Of a stretch of 64,000 bases of DNA, positions 57,602-64,000 are shown piece after piece. The position numbers and the translations under genes are program-made. The first letter of the stretch is position 1. Every line of letters begins with the position of its first letter. Under the pieces are notes generated by a model. The model had not been told where the DNA came from. It worked only from the letters and a program-made list of their open reading frames with translations, and ran no database searches. The DNA comes from Actinomucor elegans (Eukaryota > Mucoromycota > Mucoromycetes > Mucorales > Mucoraceae): positions 372,001-436,000 of the forward strand of contig JAMSLZ010000001.1 of NCBI GenBank assembly GCA_026027325.1, read 5' to 3'.

Positions 57602-59091
57602 ATGAATATTGAATCTAGACTCTCCGATTGTGTCAACCTTCCTCAACAAAAAGAAAAGCTAGACGCGTTTCGAGGCATTCTCACCGATATCCTCGCTTGT
57701 CATAATCAAGTTCAACAACTGCAAGATTATATCGAGGCTGTTCTAGACGAGCAAGTCGGCTTGGTCATTGCAAGACAACTCTTATCGGAATTCATCGCTC
57801 TATTCAATGATAAGATTACTGACCATGAAGTACAAAAGCAGCTGCTTTTATTTGCTATTGAACGCGCTCAGCCTCGTGCAGTGAGCTTTGAGGAATCGGT
57901 AAGATATATGGTTCTCGAAAGAATAAGCCTGTTATTCACCCACCACGCATAGTTGTCCCAATTAAGAGAGAAATTAGCAAGTGTATATGAAGCCGAGGAT
58001 GATTACCTAGAAGCAGCTAAAACATTGCAAGGCATTCCACTTGATTCTGGTCATCGGTAAGACTAGTTAAAAAGAGAACAATCACAGAAATGGGACTTTA
58101 ATCTATATTTGATAATAGTGCTATTTCAGATGATTATAAGCTCCAAGTATATATCCGTATTGTCAAATTACTATTAGAAGAGGATGAAGCAGGACAAGCA
58201 GAAGCATACCTTAACCGAGCAGCTTTATTAATTCCCAACTCAAATGATATGCTGATAAATTTGACGTTTAAGCTGTCTCAAGCACGTATTTTAGACGCCA
58301 AACGTAAGTTTTTGGAAGCATGTTCCAAATACCATGAGCTTAGCTATGTCAATCAAGTGGAAGAAGATGAAAGGATTTTGTGTCTGTAAGTAAATAAGAG
58401 GAGAATTGCACGGTGTACCTGAATTTGCTAAATCCAAAATTTTCACAGAAATGCTGCTGTACAATGTGCTGTTTTGGCTGGAGCAGGCCCTCAGCGTTCG
58501 CGTAGTTTAGCTACTTTGTACAAAGATGAAAGGACACATCACTTGCCTTCTTTCTCTATCCTTGAGAAAACGTATTTGGAGCGTGTCATTCGACCCAACG
58601 AAGTGTCTGAATTTGCAGCATCTCTTCGTCCTCATCATTTGGCCCGTTTAGCAGATAATACCACTGTTTTCGATCGAGCTATTATTGAACATAACCTGTT
58701 ATCTGCTTCCAAGATCTACAATAATATCGCCTTGGGTGAATTAGCTGTCTTGTTAAATGTTTCTACAGAACAAGCAGAGCAAGTAGCTGCTCGTATGATC
58801 AGCGAAAACCGAATGATTGGAAGTATTGATCAGTTGGAACAGTTGATCTCTTTTGAATCAGGCGGTGCAGTTCGAGAAGAACGAGAAGACGATTACAATG
58901 CGATCAGCGCTGCTGCTGCTGCTGCCAATGGAACTTTTCAAACGAACCTGCGAGTAGAACAAAGCATGTTGGAGATTATGAAATGGGATACAGCTATTCA
59001 GTCTTTGTGTCATGATATCGATGCAGTCATTGGTAACATTCAATCCAAGAATCCAGATTACGTCTTGAATAATTTTAAAGCACTGACTTGA
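57602..59091 (+). CDS. CSN4: COP9 signalosome subunit 4
   Basis: Four exons (57602-57898, 57953-58056, 58119-58385, 58449-59091) give 436 residues. The N-terminal two thirds are helical repeats of TPR-like type (the LREKLASVYE and LQVYIRIVKLLLEEDE helices). The C-terminal PCI/winged-helix domain is seen in FDRAIIEHNLLSASKIYNNI and ALGELAVLLNVSTEQAEQV, followed by SIDQLEQLI and the family tail. The Ala-rich loop near residue 380 is unusual. CSN4 is a scaffold of the signalosome that removes NEDD8 from cullins; partners CSN1, 2, 3, 5-8 are elsewhere. Start chosen at ATG 57602, which gives the normal MNIESRLSD start; an ORF extends 5' of it without a good context. Confidence 0.9.
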
Positions 59092-59246
59092 GCTTTTTGT
59101 AAATAAACACTATTATTGACTATGATGATCTATCTTGATATGCTATTTATTTAGTTATTATTTTCAGAATTGTGAGAGGGTAGGAAAGGGTATGAAAGAT
59201 TATTACATAGAAATGTATTTTTAGAATTACAGATTATTATCTTGTT

Positions 59247-62200
59247 TTATGATGCGCGACTTTGGAGGATGTTTTCAATACAAGCATTGATGTAGTCTTT
59301 TCGAGACGCCATAGAAACACCAAAGATTGTTTGAAGCTCCTCGCGAACTTGTTTCTTGGTGACCTTGGTAAGATCGGCTGTACTCAAAATGCGTTGCACT
59401 TGGAGTAGAATCTCTTCATTCTTGGGTCCAGTGTTATCGCCCATAGTAAAACCATCCATCATCAACGAATGACTGCTGCTATTGCCTGCAAACTGAGGTG
59501 ATTGCTGCATAGGTATATATTGGCCAGGTTGGTTAGGGTAGGATTGCTGCGCTGGTGCAAAAGATGCCATGGATCGACTAGAAGTCATTGGAAGCATATT
59601 GGTGCTATTTGAATAAGGCATCATAGGCATGGATGTAGAAGAAGGCATGATCATGCTCTGATGGTCAAAGTTTGTGCTCATACGAGGTTGAGCTTGCATC
59701 ATGCTTTGAGAGTATACGCTCATGTTATCTTGATTGTTCATCATGCCTTGATTATACATGGATGGAGGATGGTTGTTGTTCACCATCATACGGCTACCGC
59801 TACGACGACTATTATGCGTATATCCACTGCTGCTACCTTGAGACATATTGTCGCTCCAATGATCTTCAGACAAAAGCGCTTGCTCATATTGAGACCATTT
59901 CATCGTAGGGATAGATTTGGGATCAAATGTTCCTTCGTCAGCTGCGACAGCAAACTTTTTACCTTTCTCACCAACAACGACACGAGTGTTACCCCAAGAG
60001 AAATCATCAAAATGCCAGTAAGAGTAGATAGGAATATAGAACGAAAAGACGGGAATAGCAAAGAGAGAGACAATCATCCACATAATGAATTCCCATCTTC
60101 CCTTGATAATGAAAAGCAATGCTTGGAGACCATAAGTACCAGCAATCGTAGCGATTGTCATGATTGGAATAATACCATCAGAAGTAGCCAAGGTGTAGAT
60201 CAAGTAACCAAGATAACCCATGATAGCAGGCATCACCAATGTACTGATCAAATCAAGCATAACTACGAAACGCATAGAGAAACAGCAGAAACCACAGAGA
60301 CGTGGTAAAAAGACAAGCTCACCCAAATTGTGAATGGTAGAGTTAATCCATCTACGACGTTGAGAAACCAAAACACTCCAAAGATCTGGGGCATTCGTCA
60401 TACAATGAGCGTCAGGGTTGAACTTGGTCTTGAAGTTGGCAAAATGCTTGAGCAACAATGTAGTAAGATAACGATCCTCACCAAGATGCAATAAATTCTT
60501 CTTGTGCAAAGTATCGACCACATTAACCGAGTAATCAGCAATGATTTCGTTACTAATAAACAGAGCACGTTTACCATCGACAGTACGGATACGATACATG
60601 GTAAAACAACCAGGCAAACAACTGACAGTAGAGAACAAAGATTCAAAGGACTTGATGAGATGATGAGAAATAAAGTACTCATACACTTGAATCATTGTAA
60701 CCCAAGTATCTTTCTCGTTAGAAAGCGTAGTTTCACCACAAATACCAATAATCTTGGAGTCATGAACCGCACTGGAAACCAAATAGTTCAAACCATCACG
60801 CATCACTTCTGTATCGGCATCTACCATCAATACAAATTCATAGAAACTTGGGCTAACACCAATGACATTCTTCATTTGATGGTAAATTTCAAGCTGCAAA
60901 GGATTCATAGGCGCATCATAATGGACTCGGTTCAAGAACTGCATCAATACCAATTGGGAATCACGCTTACCACGGTTACCCGGCTTTTGACGTTCACGAG
61001 GGTTACCGCATTTAGCCACTACAATATAAGGTACTACATGACCAGCTACCTCGTACAAACCAGAGTAGATCTTGCCCATATTATGCTGCTTATTACCTTC
61101 TCCGACCGAGACAAATGAAAGTGCTTCGGGATCAACATGAGGATCAACACCCAAAATATTGAGAACGATACGAGGTGTAGGTAAATCGTTACCGCTGCCG
61201 ACAATCATACCATCGCAAATGACAAATAAGAGTTTGCGCTTATCATCGTAATTCAAAGTAGCCAAGGAATCAATGGTCTTTCGGAGCGATTCCTCATCTT
61301 CAGTGTAACAAGTAACTTGACAAATGACAAATTTATCGTGTTCCTCAGGTGTACGTTTACCGCCAATACGAATAGCAGCTATAAACTTGAACGCAATGAC
61401 AGCACAAAGAAAAACAGTGACACTCAAAAGCAAGTAAGTAGAGAACTGACATTTAGTCGAGTTACGCGAATCGACAAAACCTACAAAGAACAAGTTACGA
61501 AGACAGACTAATTGACGTTCACGAGAGGCGGCATCCAAAGGAAGCTTGTAAAATTCACTGGTGATATCACTACCAGCCTTTTGTTGAAAGAGATCCACAA
61601 CAGGTTGAGACATAAAGTTGGTGTTAATGCCTTCCGGAATAGGCTCGCCTGGAGGGCCTTTTGCGTATCTACCACCCAAAGTGTAAGAAGTCAAGTCGTA
61701 GATGCGATCGTCAATGATAGCCCAAGTACGCAAACTGTTGATGCCATTGATCATGGTAGGTGCTTTGGCTTGATCAGAAATAGCCTTGTATTCATAGCCC
61801 ATATGGCCCACCTTGTAGTTCTTTCTTAGTAGCGTCATTTGGTCATAGTACCAATTTGCGTTATAACTGTCAGATGAGTATCTAAAGTCGTGGTATTGAC
61901 CGTTGGTATCAGTTAAATTGATGTTATAATCAAATGAGACGAAAGGTGAAATAGGAGTGCCATCTACACCTTCACAAAGAGCAGAAACTTGAATAGGAAA
62001 CAGGTTTGTGACATCTTGTCCAGCATATTGTAGTACCGAATGAGTGGGAACCAAGTTTGCAGGGTAATGATGAGGCGCAAATGCCGTTAAGTCAAACACT
62101 TCACCTCGGATAGCCACATACTGTTTCTTGTCATTAACACCGTGGTTTTGCAATTCAGAAGTAGAGAAGACGTGCTGCTTAGGACACACGATTTCACCAA

Positions 62201-64000
62201 AAAAGACCAGGAACCAGATAACAAAGGCGCACATTAAAAAGATAAGCATACAAAGCGTCACCTTTTCACGCCAAGCAATGCGCACATCCTTACGCTTCAT
62301 ACCACCGCACCAAACCATAAACTTGGAAGGAATCCACCAAGTAGTAAAGTATACAAAGAATAACCATCGTTTACGTCCAGGTGTCATTTTGGTTTCATCT
62401 TCTTCAGACTCGTCCAAGTTCTCGACAATAGGTTCTTGTGGAGGTGGTAAACCTAAACCGTTCTTGTGGTCACTACCAGCAGAATATACATATGATTCAG
62501 AACCTCCATAATAAGAACCTTCATTTTCAACGTATTGACCAGATTCGTCTTCAGAATAGTAAGAACCTTGATCATCATGTTGAGCATAATGTTGTGAAGG
62601 TAAGGGCAAGCCTGCAGCTGCAGCTGTAGCAGCAAATGGATGTGGTGTTGGACTAGATGTATCTCTAGCAGTATTCACTTCACTTGTATCCATCACACCA
62701 TCTTTGGCTTGACGTTGTTCAACTTTTTCATAAGAACGCAGTTGATCTTCTAGTTCTCGCCACGCGATAACACTCAAGAACACCTATATACATTCTATTA
62801 ATAAAAGAAAAAAGCATGTGGTATAAAAAGCGAATATGATAGAATACCTTATTCTGAGTAGTACACATGTTATTAGCTGTCCAATTCATGATGCCTGCAG
62901 CTGTTTCACATTGAGAACGAAGCAAGCGCGAGTGGTCCAAATCTTTAAACAAGTGTCCATAGCGGTCCAAGAACTCTTGATGAGGATATGATTCAATATA
63001 CTGAATAGTAGGAAGTTGAAGAATAGATGTGATCTTCATTTGCTCCAGCTGTGCTTCTACATATTTGTTATCAAATGAGTTCTTGTTGGTAAAAGAAGAA
63101 GATCCATTCTGCTGCTTGGGAAGAATACAGAAGACAGACCATAACTTGACTTCTTCAAAAGACTGGACTAAATCATCCATAGCAGATTGGATTTGCTGAA
63201 GCACAGGTGTTGAAGCGCTTCCAACAGCAGCTGCACCGCCTTCTTTCTTTTCGATATTACCACCTTTTTTGCGCATAGAACGACGCTGAGAAGGAGCACG
63301 CATAGGCTTGGCAGATTGGCGAGCAGCAACGATAGCCGAGTTGTTTTTAGGATGGTTTTCAACTTTGATATTTACAAATAGGTCGACAATGAATGAATTC
63401 CAAGAAGGTCGTACATCTAATCCACCTTTGAATAAAGAGACAAAATCGACAGAAATTTGGCTATTGTTCTCAGCAATGAAGCCATCTGTAGAATATTGAA
63501 CTGGATTGCTGCCATCATAGTGATTAATGACAAAACGGCGCGCATTGGTATCCGAGTTCTTGATAGAAAATGCAGGATGAGTTGTATTGAACTTGACAAG
63601 TGAGTCCATGATATTATCATCTGTATAAGTACGTTTAGATACGTCTGTCATGGTATTAACTAAATCACAAACACCCTTGGGACGACTCAGGAGATCGACA
63701 CAAGATTCATCTACAGCGATTTCTGGAATATGAATGCCTTCGGAACGGAACACGTCGGTCTCGGTCTGGAACATGGTTTGGTTGATATAGTGCTGAATGC
63801 GTTCGTTACCCAAATTGACACAAAGTTGATCAAAACCAGCTACTACAGAGAGCGAAGTTTGGAGTCCAGGGAAATCCAAAATACCGATAAAGCTGTTAAA
63901 ATCATCAACACAAGTTTTACTGTTGATCCGTTCAACGACCCATGAAAATAAGAGTGAGTACAGAGTTTGACAGAGGTTATCACGTTGAAGAGCAGCTTGC
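59247..64000 (-). CDS. Class V-type chitin synthase with myosin motor-like domain (5' truncated by the window edge)
   Basis: Two exons (62783-59247 and 62848 to beyond 64000) join in frame across a 64-bp intron (62784-62847). The N-terminal part visible here (QRDNLCQTLYSLLFSW, then the SFIGILDFPG block) belongs to the actin-binding end of a myosin motor domain; the P-loop part is outside the window. A long linker with Ser/Gly/Tyr repeats leads to a cytochrome b5-like domain (AIRGEVFDLTAF, HHYPAN), several membrane helices and the GT2 catalytic core: MVDADTEV, then the EDRYLTT and QRRRWINST motifs essential for chitin synthesis. A C-terminal DEK_C domain (ITREELQTIFG region) ends it. Class V enzymes act at hyphal tips in cell-wall growth. 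The gene is intact as far as seen. Confidence 0.92.

Noticed and set aside
59661..61118. Plus-strand ORFs (215 and 204 residues) inside the chitin synthase
   Set aside because: His/Tyr- and Thr/Asn-rich translations antisense to the catalytic exon; no domain, so shadows.

Overview
The window is nuclear DNA of a fungus, most probably an early-diverging filamentous fungus of the Mucoromycota (Mucorales-like). The genes are AT-rich, closely packed and cut by many short introns, mostly about 48-66 nt with GTAAGT-like donors and TAG/CAG acceptors. The gene set combines clear fungal markers (myosin-motor chitin synthase, TRAPPII Trs65-like subunit, Nup85) with proteins poorly known or reduced in yeasts and other Dikarya models: ATG16 with a WD40 propeller, phosphorylase-kinase alpha/beta subunit, an AVEN-like protein, CSN4 and an MHYT-domain membrane protein. 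No tRNA, rRNA, CRISPR array or intact transposon was seen. The species cannot be named from the sequence alone.

Layout, left to right. 0-9 kb: 3' part of an MHYT membrane sensor (+), Nup85 (-), an MFSD1-like MFS transporter (-). 9-14.5 kb: long AT-rich spacers around one proline-rich orphan gene (+). 14.5-24.3 kb: ribonucleotide reductase large subunit (+) with MluI-box promoter elements, an orphan gene (-), a PPPDE-thioredoxin-PUL protein (+), a Hikeshi/OPI10 homologue (-) and an NSUN4-like RNA methyltransferase (-). 25.6-37.5 kb: phosphorylase kinase regulatory subunit (+), TMEM70-like protein (-), Trs65-like TRAPPII subunit (+), ATG16 (+), a small orphan (-). 38.8-47.7 kb: Myb/SANT-like orphan (+), AVEN-like (-), inorganic pyrophosphatase (+), CCDC25/Jlp2 (-), Rrp17/NOL12 (+), a nuclear low-complexity orphan (+), beta-tubulin (-). 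47.7-52.6 kb: the largest gene-poor stretch. 52.6-64 kb: a type II membrane glycosyltransferase-like protein (-), a small orphan (-), COX16 (+), Grx3/4-type glutaredoxin (-), CSN4 (+), and a class V-type chitin synthase running off the right edge (-).

The genes do not form an operon or a secondary-metabolite cluster. They are mostly housekeeping genes arranged as divergent pairs with short shared promoters (TMEM70-like/Trs65-like, AVEN-like/pyrophosphatase, CCDC25/Rrp17) and convergent pairs whose stop codons lie only 6-10 bp apart (pyrophosphatase/CCDC25, COX16/glutaredoxin). Several products act in or near mitochondria (pyrophosphatase with presequence, COX16, TMEM70-like, possibly the NSUN4-like enzyme). 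No wholly new multi-gene system is evident. The strongest leads are the WD40-bearing fungal ATG16, the fungal phosphorylase-kinase subunit, beta-tubulin residues that match known benzimidazole-resistance states, a GC-AG intron in beta-tubulin, the MCB promoter of the RNR gene, and a decayed tandem repeat of about 175 bp near 38 kb. Exon boundaries were set by eye from reading frame and splice signals, so individual junctions may shift by a few bases.
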